Positions 1-6,965 of a DNA stretch of 12,150 nucleotides are shown in pieces (position 1 is the first letter of the stretch; each line of letters starts with the position of its first letter). The notes below the pieces were generated by a model. The model made no database searches, was not told the origin of the DNA, and saw only the letters and a list, made by a program, of their open reading frames with translations. The translations under genes and the position numbers were made by a program. Source of the DNA: Verrucomicrobiaceae bacterium (GTDB taxonomy: Bacteria > Verrucomicrobiota > Verrucomicrobiae > Verrucomicrobiales > Akkermansiaceae); NCBI GenBank assembly GCA_947372405.1, contig CANBTO010000092.1, positions 1 to 12,150 on the forward strand, in the 5' to 3' direction.

Positions 1-2
1 TC

Positions 3-542
3 CAGTTCCGGGAGCCCATGATCGGCCATATCGGAAACTCATGGAGACAAGCACCGCGAAATCCTGGCGAACCCTGCGCACTTTTGATCTGCGCCAACGA
101 AACCGACAGGCAACGGACGGTCGGGTTTCTGAGTTCGGACAATCGCGTGCTCTGTCTGGATCCTCAAAAGCTTCCGCCACACTGGGGTGCCGGAATGGGT
201 TCCTCCATTCCTTTCCATTCCTTTCTTGTCAATCAGATCAATTGTCCTGGCAGGGTTACCTGCATTGTAATCACCCTTAGAACCGCCGCCTCGCTGGCCT
301 CGGAATTGCGCGACGTTACAGATATCAGGCTGATACCGGCCTTGGTGAAATCAAATGAGGCCGTGGATTCGCTGGTCGGCGTGGTCTGCCATCCCCTGTC
401 CGCCCTTGAAGACCTCCTTTTTGACAGCGGGATGAAATACACGTCGTCAAACATCCCGGTTTTCGCGATCGATGATTCATCCGGCATCTCCGACTGGGTG
501 GCCGGAGCTTACACCAATTGCATCTATCCGAGGTCAACCTGA
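3..542 (+). CDS. Unrecognised protein, probably the C-terminal part of a gene that begins left of the window
   Basis: The frame is open from the window edge to the TGA at 540-542, so the gene may start outside. The first in-window ATG is at 18 and would give 174 residues. Codon third positions are mostly G or C and the protein has alternating hydrophobic strands and polar loops, for example around ALLICANET, GRVTCIVITL and SLVGVVCHPL, which suggests a soluble alpha/beta fold. No signal peptide, membrane segment or familiar catalytic motif was found. It lies 76 nt upstream of a sulfotransferase in the same orientation and may be co-transcribed with it, so a role in glycan synthesis or modification is possible but only by context. 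Function unknown. Confidence 0.6.
   Translation, partial: QFREPMIGHIGNSWRQAPRNPGEPCALLICANETDRQRTVGFLSSDNRVLCLDPQKLPPHWGAGMGSSIPFHSFLVNQINCPGRVTCIVITLRTAASLASELRDVTDIRLIPALVKSNEAVDSLVGVVCHPLSALEDLLFDSGMKYTSSNIPVFAIDDSSGISDWVAGAYTNCIYPRST
205..224. repeat. Exact 10-bp tandem duplication (CCATTCCTTT twice)
   Basis: CCATTCCTTT occurs at 205-214 and again directly at 215-224, inside the first coding region, where it encodes part of SIPFHSF. Because the unit is not a multiple of three, gain or loss of one copy would shift the reading frame. Two copies are too few to call a contingency locus; it may be chance. Confidence 0.6.
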
Positions 543-618
543 AGGACTTTACCGCCCGATCCATTTGATTCCCGCAGAAGGGCACTCCCATCAACGTCAC
601 ACTACCAGACAGCAACAC

Positions 619-1440
619 ATGCACACGCCTGATTTTTCGGCATCCTGGCTTAGTCTTTCCAAGCCCCGCATGGGTTACAGAGTCCTGCCCAAATGCGGAT
701 GCACATCCATCGGGCAAATCTTTCATCACGTGGAGACGGGCGGCTTCTGTGCCGGAAACATCCACAGCTCGGATTCCGCGATGTACAGGTGGGATGCTCT
801 GGAGTCCCGCGCGCACATGATCTCCATAATCATGAACGAGCCGGTTTACTGGTTTACGCTCGTTCGCAATCCCTACCGGCGGCTTCTATCAGCCTTTGCC
901 GACAAGATCTTCGGTTTTCAGGAGGACGGCCGTCGATACTACGAGGGTGAATTCCACCGCCACCTGCATGCCTGCGGCCTTCATTGGGGCCCTAAATCCA
1001 ACCTGATCGACAACTTCAGGATATTCGTCCGCTTTGCCGCGGCTTCGATCGAAACAGGCAAGCCCATAGGGGCCGACGTCCACTGGATTCCCTGCTTCAA
1101 GCAACTCGCATACACCGCCCGAAGGAATCCGGACTGGAAACTCGACTTCATCGGCCACATCGAATCCTTCAGGAAGGACATGGACGACGTCATTCATTCC
1201 TCCGGTGTGGATCTTGCCCGGGTGCCGGACAACATACCGCGCGAAAACACCACCAGCCTTCCGGACATTTCGATCGCGATGTTCTACGGCGAGGAGGAGG
1301 TTGAGATCATGAAGAGGGTGTTTGCGCAGGACTTCAAGGTGTTCGGTTATTCCACAGATCCGGAGCAGGTCAAACCGGTCCGCCCAATTTCCGCCAATGA
1401 AGTCAACACTGCGATAAGAGAAGCATCACGCGTGAAGTGA
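619..1440 (+). CDS. Sulfotransferase, carbohydrate (Sulfotransfer_2-like) family
   Basis: Predicted to transfer a sulfate group from PAPS to a hydroxyl of a glycan or related acceptor. With the ATG at 619 the protein has 273 residues. The 5'-phosphosulfate-binding loop is PKCGCTS at residues 24-30, and the 3'-phosphate-binding element is VRNPYRRLLSAF near residues 82-93 with the usual Arg (R83) and Ser (S91). The motifs IGHIESFRKD and IPRENTT nearer the C-terminus match the later conserved blocks of carbohydrate sulfotransferases. The frame is open back to 472, but 619 is preferred: it avoids overlap with the upstream gene and places the PAPS loop near the N-terminus, as is usual for bacterial members; the extra upstream residues look non-coding. 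An ATG at 670 is an alternative. No signal peptide is visible, so it is probably cytoplasmic. No Shine-Dalgarno is evident. The acceptor is unknown. It ends 11 nt from a convergent gene. Confidence 0.8.
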   Translation: MHTPDFSASWLSLSKPRMGYRVLPKCGCTSIGQIFHHVETGGFCAGNIHSSDSAMYRWDALESRAHMISIIMNEPVYWFTLVRNPYRRLLSAFADKIFGFQEDGRRYYEGEFHRHLHACGLHWGPKSNLIDNFRIFVRFAAASIETGKPIGADVHWIPCFKQLAYTARRNPDWKLDFIGHIESFRKDMDDVIHSSGVDLARVPDNIPRENTTSLPDISIAMFYGEEEVEIMKRVFAQDFKVFGYSTDPEQVKPVRPISANEVNTAIREASRVK

Positions 1441-1451
1441 CATGACGCGGA

Positions 1452-2324
1452 TTACTCGCGCTCTCCGATGGAGTTTGCGATTTCCTCACCTTTGGAAGTC
1501 AGTTTGCCTCCGGCGTTAATGCAGGATGGAAAGGCGTTGTATAGGACCAGGCCTATGACTTTCGCGTTGATCGCGGATTTCACACCAATTTCCTGACCTC
1601 CCGCCGCTTCGCTCCAACTCCGTGGATTTTCACTGGCCCAGACGGGTTTGCCAGCCATCGACCTCAGCATGTTCCAGTTGTCTTCGGTTGCGCCAAGGTC
1701 GCCGTCGGCATTGTGCGAGGCGATGACGGCAAATGAATTCCTGACAGCAGGCACGGAGATGATCTTCCTGGTGCTGTCAACATGTTGCGCGTCAGGCCCC
1801 ACCATGACCGGGTTGTAATTCAACCCCGCCTTTACCTTGGCCGTGATCGAGACATAGCGCTCGGGAGCCATTCCGAATTCATTGAAACATCCGAGATAAT
1901 CGGGTTTGTAGCGATTCGCGAAAGCGATGATTTTGTCGGCATATTGGATGTCGGACAGGTGATGGTTGCCCGTGAACATCGGATTGGCATAGATCGCCAT
2001 CTTGTGGAGCCTGGCCCGCTCTATGATCTTCGAGTATGAGGGGGGCAATGCGACCGGGTTCGGGGAATCCAGATTTATGGGCACGCGGACGCCATTGCAT
2101 TTCAGATTCGCATGCATTCCGTCCACAATTGCAGCTGCATTGGCTTCGGTGATGCCTCCCGAGCCAAAGATGCCCTGCTTGACGTCGCCAAACACATGGT
2201 CAAGGCCACCGTGGTAAGCGGATGCCCTCGTTATCATGAGGACCATCCATAAAGCCGTCAGGACGGTGCCACATCGTGGGTTGCGAATACACTTTTGCGG
2301 TTTGATTTCAGGATATTGGATCAT
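1452..2324 (-). CDS. Secreted TIM-barrel protein, glycoside-hydrolase-like (clan A-like layout)
   Basis: A 290-residue exported protein. The ATG at 2324 is chosen over the TTG at 2354. A hydrophobic stretch (about residues 20-33) ends in ASA before Tyr37, a good signal peptidase I site, after an unusually long charged N-region. The mature part reads like a (beta/alpha)8 barrel: GVRVPINLD at 78-86, AIYANPMF at 110-117, LGCFNEFG at 144-151, VMVGPDAQ at 173-180, AVIASHNADG at 199-208 and PVWASENPRSW at 227-237. In clan-A glycosidases an Asn-Glu pair after strand 4 is the acid/base and a Glu after strand 7 is the nucleophile; N148-E149 and E232 sit in matching places. The length is short for a full GH domain and the family and substrate are unknown, so glycan cleavage is an inference. 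It could be a non-catalytic relative. It lies downstream of a sulfotransferase-like gene in the same orientation. Confidence 0.7.
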   Translation of the reverse strand: MIQYPEIKPQKCIRNPRCGTVLTALWMVLMITRASAYHGGLDHVFGDVKQGIFGSGGITEANAAAIVDGMHANLKCNGVRVPINLDSPNPVALPPSYSKIIERARLHKMAIYANPMFTGNHHLSDIQYADKIIAFANRYKPDYLGCFNEFGMAPERYVSITAKVKAGLNYNPVMVGPDAQHVDSTRKIISVPAVRNSFAVIASHNADGDLGATEDNWNMLRSMAGKPVWASENPRSWSEAAGGQEIGVKSAINAKVIGLVLYNAFPSCINAGGKLTSKGEEIANSIGERE

Positions 2325-2389
2325 GAATTGCTGATGTTGTCTGTTTGCGATCAAGATGAAAGCCAGCCATCGAGTGATTTGCGGGCAGG

Positions 2390-2427
2390 TTGAGACGCTT
2401 GCTTGTTGTAAAAAATGCCCGTCTCAA
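2390..2427. repeat. Inverted repeat, 8-bp arms (TTGAGACG / CGTCTCAA)
   Basis: TTGAGACG at 2390-2397 is perfectly complementary to CGTCTCAA at 2420-2427, with a 22-nt A/T-rich loop. An overlapping pair, GGGCA at 2383-2387 and TGCCC at 2416-2420, gives an alternative fold. It lies in the spacer between the minus-strand sulfotransferase-like gene and the secreted TIM-barrel gene. There is no T-run after the stem on either strand, so it is not a classic intrinsic terminator. It could be an operator, an mRNA-processing hairpin or chance. Apart from this nothing was recognised in the spacer 2325-2521. Confidence 0.4.
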
Positions 2428-2521
2428 GGACGAAAATGATTTGAGTTCATAACAGAAATCGAGCAGGCTCCGTATTTCCAGCATTGATTTGTAACCGGAG
2501 AGTAACGATCCGGCACCTGTC

Positions 2522-3442
2522 TCAGCGGCTTGAGGTCGGAAATGTCCTGTATGGAATGGAACTTTGCTCCGCGAGATAGTGTGAATGGAGGGCCGACTTT
2601 TCTCGGGGCGTCCATGGATCGAATTTTTCGTTTATTTTGGACGGTGGATACAGGCGATCCGCGACCTTCGAGATCACGTCCGGCGGCATGGGGCTGCCCG
2701 GCAGCTTGTTGAAGTCCCTCATGAATTCCACCGCACGTTGGGAAAGCCCCAGTCGTGCGGGGGTGGGATCAACTTCAATGCCCACGGCCCCTGCAGAGAG
2801 CATCGAAAGAACCTCTACGGGATTGTTGACGGTTTCCCTGAAATCCCAGAAAGTGACGTTTTCACTGCCTAACAAGCCGGTGAGGTTCCGGTAGGCTTGT
2901 GACCAGAAATGCGGCAAATCCTCATACAATCCCGCGAGGAATTCGCTGAATGAGCGATAGGGATGATGCCTGAGTGTTTCCACATACACGGAACTCAGAA
3001 AATCAGGATAGTCGCGCGTGGAGAAAAACACATGGATGTTCGGTCCGAGTTCCTGACGGATGAACTTGAGCCGGTCCGCCAGGCCCTCGTAGGCCGAGCC
3101 TTTCAGAAAAGCGGTTAGCGGCACCGACAGGTTTTCATCTGAAACCAGCACCGTGTGACAGCCACTCAGTCGCTTGGGATCATAGATCGCCGTGATCGTC
3201 GATCTGAGTTCCTGAATCCGGCTGGCCGGGCGATTGGCTTTTGAAAGGGAAACGATGCTTCCAGTCAGTTTGTGGCCGTTGGCACGCATCAGATTGAGCG
3301 GGACATAGAAGACGCCCTGCTTGAGAAGCGACGGGTTGTTTTTCTTGAGGGTGGCCTGGAGAAAGGTCGTAGCGGTTTTGTGCGCACCCAGGTGCAGGTG
3401 GATCCTGAGATCTCCGAAAAGTGGCGGTGCGGGAGCTTTCAT
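2522..3442 (-). CDS. Sulfotransferase-like P-loop protein
   Basis: A 306-residue protein when read from the ATG at 3442. The N-terminal LHLGAHKTATTFLQ (residues 16-29) is the 5'-phosphosulfate loop typical of a bacterial sulfotransferase-like family with GxHKTGTT-type motifs. VLVSDENL at 98-105 is a second block seen in that family. VFFSTRDYPDFLSSVYVE at 138-155 fits the 3'-phosphate site with Arg143 and Ser150/151. It likely uses PAPS to sulfate a small molecule or glycan, but no catalytic base was identified with certainty. The frame is open to ATGs at 3499 and 3544. I prefer 3442 because the extra residues are rich in Ser, Arg and Gly and overlap the gene remnant upstream; the true start is uncertain and no start has a good ribosome-binding site. 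No signal peptide. It differs clearly from the other sulfotransferase in the window. Confidence 0.7.
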   Translation of the reverse strand: MKAPAPPLFGDLRIHLHLGAHKTATTFLQATLKKNNPSLLKQGVFYVPLNLMRANGHKLTGSIVSLSKANRPASRIQELRSTITAIYDPKRLSGCHTVLVSDENLSVPLTAFLKGSAYEGLADRLKFIRQELGPNIHVFFSTRDYPDFLSSVYVETLRHHPYRSFSEFLAGLYEDLPHFWSQAYRNLTGLLGSENVTFWDFRETVNNPVEVLSMLSAGAVGIEVDPTPARLGLSQRAVEFMRDFNKLPGSPMPPDVISKVADRLYPPSKINEKFDPWTPREKSALHSHYLAEQSSIPYRTFPTSSR

Positions 3443-3485
3443 GAAGGTTTGCGTGTATCTGATACTGCCAGAGCTTCGGGATTGA

Positions 3486-3756
3486 TTACCACCGGACATC
3501 CGCTTGTCGAAGTTGGTTCCTGCCCGCCGAGTGTTGGATGGCATTTTCCAGGTTCTTCAGCTTCCAAAGGGAATTCCAGTTCTGACGAGTGCCGCGATGA
3601 TCACCGCCTCCTGCCCGAGGCGAGGTGTCTTTGGCATTCAGCATGGATTTGACGAGTCCTGCCTCCGTGATCGTGTTGGACTTCGATTAACTGGAATCAA
3701 TCCGGTGATGTCCATGGCCGGGTTAATCTTGAAGTCCGCGAACGGCCAATAGGCTT
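3486..3756 (-). pseudogene. Probable frameshifted coding remnant, family unknown
   Basis: Two minus-strand frames in this spacer look coding in succession. From about 3748 down to about 3688 one frame reads AYWPFADFKINPAMDITG and then LIPVN, with mostly G/C third positions. From 3686 another reads SKSNTITEAGLVKSMLNAKD and continues to a TAA at 3486-3488. They join naturally if one base change in length occurred near 3687, where the second frame has a TAA. The second frame alone from the ATG at 3644 would be a 52-residue peptide. Joined, they would be part of a protein of about 85 residues or the end of a longer one. No family recognised. A plus-strand frame is also open here, so the call is tentative. 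Confidence 0.35.
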
Positions 3757-4620
3757 TCAATCGTCGTTTGCGATGCCGATTGTGGTTTTTGTGTTGATGC
3801 CAAGAGCGCTTCCTTTTGCCGGGGAGCTGAGTGTCATTGTGAATTTTCTGGTGCCATCCTTCACAGAATTATTGATGATGTTGACTTGGATAATTTTCTT
3901 GTTCTCACCCGCCGCAAAGTCGAGCGAGCCATGTTTTTCGCTGTAATCAACGCCATTCCTCGCGGTTCCATCGGCGGTTGAGAAACCAACCGAAGTCGGG
4001 CCGCCCAGATAACCCCATCTTTCCACCGTGACATCCACCTGTCCTGCGTTCTCACTGATATTTTGAACCAACTGGTGGAACCGGAGTTCCGGTGCGATGG
4101 TGACCAGAAGTTTCGAGCTGTCACCGAAGGTGATTTTGCCGGGAACCGGGACCGCCGCGGACGTGATCGAGATGTTCTTGATATCGAGAATCACTTTTCC
4201 GGCCGACGTGATCATGGATGAGACCGTAAACGATATGCTCAGGGTGCTGACAGTGCCGGCGTAGGTATGGTTGGAAAGCTGGGTTAGGGGTAGCGATCCG
4301 GTGGGATTGTCCTTCACCTTCGAAAGTTTGGAACTGCCGCCGGGCTCCACGAGATCGGCAAGTTGCGCGAGCGTCTTGCCATTGAGGAAGGCGAGGTTGC
4401 CAGTTGCCTTCAGCGTGCCCTGCATGGTGTAAGTGTAGGCTTTGGAAGCATCGAGAAGGCCGGAGCTTTCGAGGTGCAGGCTTTGCCCGTGACCAAACGA
4501 CTTGCCGTTGAGGCCGATGGTCACGTTGGTTCCGGCAAAAATGGTCGAAACGCCGAGTCCGAGAATTGAGATGGAGATGCGGATGATCCGGGACAGGCCG
4601 ATGGCAAGGTTGAGTTGCAT
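3757..4620 (-). CDS. Secreted protein with a C-terminal Calx-beta domain
   Basis: A 287-residue exported protein from the ATG at 4620; a GTG at 4668 would only add residues ahead of the signal peptide. The N-terminus has a hydrophobic core about residues 12-29 ending in IFA before GTN, consistent with signal peptidase I cleavage. Residues about 30-180 are a beta-rich, Ser/Thr/Gly-rich segment that I do not recognise. The last 105 or so residues are one Calx-beta domain: ISENAGQVDVTVER, VGFSTADGTARNGVDY, GSLDFAAGENKKIIQVNI, then FTMTLSSPAKGSALG and a final IANDD. Such domains often bind calcium and occur in adhesins and extracellular matrix-like proteins. Here the protein stops right at the domain edge, whereas Calx-beta domains often occur in series, so a C-terminal truncation is possible, especially given the decayed reading frame just downstream. 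Likely a surface or secreted structural protein. Confidence 0.7.
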   Translation of the reverse strand: MQLNLAIGLSRIIRISISILGLGVSTIFAGTNVTIGLNGKSFGHGQSLHLESSGLLDASKAYTYTMQGTLKATGNLAFLNGKTLAQLADLVEPGGSSKLSKVKDNPTGSLPLTQLSNHTYAGTVSTLSISFTVSSMITSAGKVILDIKNISITSAAVPVPGKITFGDSSKLLVTIAPELRFHQLVQNISENAGQVDVTVERWGYLGGPTSVGFSTADGTARNGVDYSEKHGSLDFAAGENKKIIQVNIINNSVKDGTRKFTMTLSSPAKGSALGINTKTTIGIANDD

Positions 4621-4685
4621 GATGGTTGCGGTAATGGTTGATGGAAAGATGGACGTGCCACCCCTCACGCTGTCAATCTGAGAAT

Positions 4686-4708
4686 CGGAAAAGATTCGAA
4701 GTTTTCCG
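4686..4708. terminator. Weak hairpin downstream of dxs, possible terminator
   Basis: CGGAAAA at 4686-4692 pairs with TTTTCCG at 4702-4708 around a 9-nt loop, in the 134-bp spacer between the dxs stop and the Calx-beta gene. It is correctly placed to end the minus-strand operon, but the stem is A/T-rich and no T-run follows on the minus strand. Low confidence. Nothing else was recognised in 4621-4754. Confidence 0.25.
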
Positions 4709-4754
4709 GTTTAAACGCACGCTCCGGTTGAAATTTTCGTTCGGCGGGAAGCAG

Positions 4755-6650
4755 TCACTTGCCGAAGTGCGCTGCGATTTTATCCACTGCGGCTTCGGGC
4801 GTGAGGTGGTGAAGTTGGCGCAGGGTGTCCGGTTTGCCGTGCTCGACGAATGCATCAGGCCAGCCGATCCGCTCGACAGGAGTGTGGATTCCGACGGAAT
4901 GGAGATGCTCGATGACTCCTGCTCCGAAGCCGTTGATCAGCACGTGGTCCTCGAAGGTGCAGAGAACGCGGCATTTGCGGGCGTATTGTTCAAGCACGGT
5001 GGTGTCCATCGGCTTGATGAAACGCGGATTGATGAGCGCGACCGAAAGCCCCTTGGTTTCCAACAAGGTCTTGGTGCGCTCGGCCATTTCAAACATCGTT
5101 CCGAGACCGATGAGGGCAACGTCCGCGCCATCGGCAACGACTTCGGCTTTGCCGATTTCGAGGAGCTGCGGGCGCTTTTTGACGGGCGTGCCGGTGATCG
5201 CTCCGCGCGGGTAGCGGATGGCGGATGGACCGTCATCGTAGGCGGCCATGGTGTGCAGCATGTCAGCGAACTCGGCCTCGTCCTTGGGCTGCATGTGGAT
5301 GATGCCGGGCACATGACGGAGGAATCCGATGTCAAAAAGTCCGTGGTGCGTGGGGCCGTCGTCACCGGACAGGCCGCCGCGGTCCATGCAGAGTCTAACC
5401 GGCAGACCCTGCAGGGCCATGTCATGGATGATCATGTCATAGGCTCGCTGCATGAAGGTGGAATAGATCGCGAGGAAGGGCCGGAAGCCCTGGGTGGCGA
5501 GGCCGCAGGCGAAGAGTGCGGCGTGTTCCTCCGCGATGCCCACGTCGAAATAACGGTCCGGCAGCTCGTTCTTGAAAATCTCCAGCTTGGTGCCGCCGGG
5601 CATGGCGGCGGTGATGGCCACGATTTTCGGATCCTTTCTGGCTAGGTCCGTGACGGTGCGCCCGAAGATGTCCGAGCAGGTGGGGGTAGCGGAGGCGTCA
5701 GTGGAGCCGTCGTTGATCTGATAGGTGCCCAGGCCGTGGAACTTCCCCGGATTGTCGAGCGCTGGCTGGTAGCCGCGGCCCTTCTCGGTGATGATGTGGA
5801 GGACGACGGGTTCGTGCAGGGTCTTGAGGTGTTCGAAGGTGCGGACCAGCAGAGGCAGGTCATGGCCGTCGATGGGGCCGTAATAGCGCAGGCCGAATTT
5901 CTCGAATAGCACGTTGGGAAACAGCAGGTTCTTGGCACCTTCCTCGACCTTGTGGGCGAGGGTGCGCGCGGCTTTCCCGGCGACCTTCTCGACGAACTCG
6001 GCGGCCTTGGCTCTAACAGAAGCGAAGGTGTGGTGCGTTTGAAGGTCGTTGAAGTAACGGGCGATAGCGCCCACGTTCTTGTCGATGGACCACTCGTTAT
6101 CGTTGAGCACGACGATGAACCGTCGGGTGGTTTCCGAAATGTTGTTGAGCGCTTCCAGCGTGGGACCACAGGTGAATGCGGCGTCACCCGCCACTGCGAC
6201 CACATGATTGTCTCCGCCTGCCAGATCGCGGGCGGCAGCCATGCCGAGGGCGGCGGAGAGGGCGGTGCCGGCATGGCCCGCGCCATAGGCGTCGTGTTCG
6301 GACTCGGAACGCAGGAGGAATCCGTTGAGGCCCTGATAGGTGCGGATCGTGTGGATCCTGTCGGCACGGCCGGTGAGCATCTTGTGGACGTATCCCTGAT
6401 GGGCCACGTCGAAGACGAACTTGTCTTCCGGCGTGGAGAAAACACGGTGGAGTGCGATGCTAAGTTCCACGACTCCAAGGTTCGGCCCGAGATGGCCGCC
6501 GGTCTTGGAGAGCGAGGTGATCAGCGAATGCCGGATTTCCGCGGCGAGAGGGACCAGGTCCTCATCGGCGAGTTTTTTGACATCGCTTGGAGAATGAATG
6601 GACTGTAGCAGCGGACCAAGGGCGGGTGGCTCAGAAGAGGCGGATGTCAT
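4755..6650 (-). CDS. dxs: 1-deoxy-D-xylulose-5-phosphate synthase (Dxs)
   Basis: Condenses pyruvate with glyceraldehyde 3-phosphate, using thiamine diphosphate (ThDP), to give DXP and CO2: the first step of the MEP isoprenoid pathway and a source of precursor for ThDP and pyridoxal phosphate. At 631 residues it is full length. Visible landmarks: SKTGGHLGPNLG at 48-59 with the conserved His53, DVAHQGYVHKMLTGR at 81-95, YGAGHAGTALSAALGMA at 122-138, the ThDP/Mg region starting GDAAFTCG at 155 and ending LNDNEWSI at 182-189, GPIDGHD at 258-264, then in the pyrimidine-binding domain FDVGIAEEHA with catalytic Glu374, STFMQRAYD, DRGGLSGDDGPTHHG and IRYPRG. The usual GDG of the cofactor motif is GDA here, and DVGHQ is DVAHQ, so this is a divergent clade. 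The ATG at 6650 lies within xseB (20-nt overlap), implying translational coupling; no Shine-Dalgarno is evident. Last gene of the operon. Confidence 0.96.
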   Translation of the reverse strand: MTSASSEPPALGPLLQSIHSPSDVKKLADEDLVPLAAEIRHSLITSLSKTGGHLGPNLGVVELSIALHRVFSTPEDKFVFDVAHQGYVHKMLTGRADRIHTIRTYQGLNGFLLRSESEHDAYGAGHAGTALSAALGMAAARDLAGGDNHVVAVAGDAAFTCGPTLEALNNISETTRRFIVVLNDNEWSIDKNVGAIARYFNDLQTHHTFASVRAKAAEFVEKVAGKAARTLAHKVEEGAKNLLFPNVLFEKFGLRYYGPIDGHDLPLLVRTFEHLKTLHEPVVLHIITEKGRGYQPALDNPGKFHGLGTYQINDGSTDASATPTCSDIFGRTVTDLARKDPKIVAITAAMPGGTKLEIFKNELPDRYFDVGIAEEHAALFACGLATQGFRPFLAIYSTFMQRAYDMIIHDMALQGLPVRLCMDRGGLSGDDGPTHHGLFDIGFLRHVPGIIHMQPKDEAEFADMLHTMAAYDDGPSAIRYPRGAITGTPVKKRPQLLEIGKAEVVADGADVALIGLGTMFEMAERTKTLLETKGLSVALINPRFIKPMDTTVLEQYARKCRVLCTFEDHVLINGFGAGVIEHLHSVGIHTPVERIGWPDAFVEHGKPDTLRQLHHLTPEAAVDKIAAHFGK

Positions 6651-6960
6651 CGTCGTCAGAGTCGTCCGGTATGGCGGACGGTGGGGAAAAATCAGCGTTT
6701 GCGCCAGTTCCGGTTCCGGCTTCGGGCTCGATCTGGGTTTGGTTGCGGAGAGTGATGAGCTCGATGCGGTCCTTCGCCGACTGGAGGATGGACTCGCAGC
6801 GAATCAGCAGGGCGGAACCTTTTTCGTAATGGGAAACCAGCTCTTCTAACGGAAGCTGGTCATGCTCCATCGCCTCGACGATGGATTCCAATCCTGCCAG
6901 GGCGTCTTCGAACGAAGGTTCTGTCTGGTCCTCCTCGTGGTTGTTTTTGCGGCGCGCCAT
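6631..6960 (-). CDS. xseB: Exodeoxyribonuclease VII small subunit
   Basis: Small subunit of exonuclease VII, which with the large subunit XseA degrades single-stranded DNA in the cytoplasm. The 109-residue protein has the family helical hairpin at about residues 16-69: SFEDALAGLESIVEAME, then LPLEELVSHYEKGSALL and ESILQSAKDRIELI. This matches the typical pattern of FE.AL..LE.IV..LE followed by L.LEE....YE.G..L. It is longer than the usual 70-80 residues because of a Gly/Thr/Ala linker and a strongly acidic C-terminal tail with a run of Asp before IRLF. xseA is not in the window. It starts 5 nt after the membrane-protein gene and overlaps dxs; xseB next to isoprenoid genes is also common in Proteobacteria. 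Confidence 0.92.
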   Translation of the reverse strand: MARRKNNHEEDQTEPSFEDALAGLESIVEAMEHDQLPLEELVSHYEKGSALLIRCESILQSAKDRIELITLRNQTQIEPEAGTGTGANADFSPPSAIPDDSDDDDIRLF

Positions 6961-6965
6961 GGACT

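Noticed and set aside
472..618. Longer N-terminus for the first sulfotransferase (start at 472)
   Set aside because: It would overlap the upstream gene by 71 nt and add 49 residues rich in His, Pro and Gln with no signal or domain before the PAPS loop.
1426..1435. Palindrome TCACGCGTGA at the end of the first sulfotransferase gene
   Set aside because: Ten bases, inside coding sequence, no loop or T-run; likely chance.
2424..2615. Minus-strand 63-codon frame overlapping the end of the sulfotransferase-like gene
   Set aside because: It overlaps a supported gene in another frame and has no recognisable pattern; a missed frameshift extending the sulfotransferase was considered but nothing conserved was seen.
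3504..3752. Plus-strand open frame of 82 codons filling the spacer between two minus-strand genes
   Set aside because: It starts with TTG, its third positions show no clear G/C preference, and the minus strand explains the coding signal better. Kept only as the alternative to the remnant call.
4638..5645. Long plus-strand open frame (335 codons) opposite dxs
   Set aside because: It is antisense to a full-length, motif-complete Dxs, and its composition (many His, Gly, Asp, Val) is typical of the mirror frame of a G/C-rich gene.
5642..6478. Minus-strand open frame of 278 codons in another frame within dxs
   Set aside because: Extremely rich in Ser, Pro, Arg and Thr with no domain pattern; a shadow of dxs.
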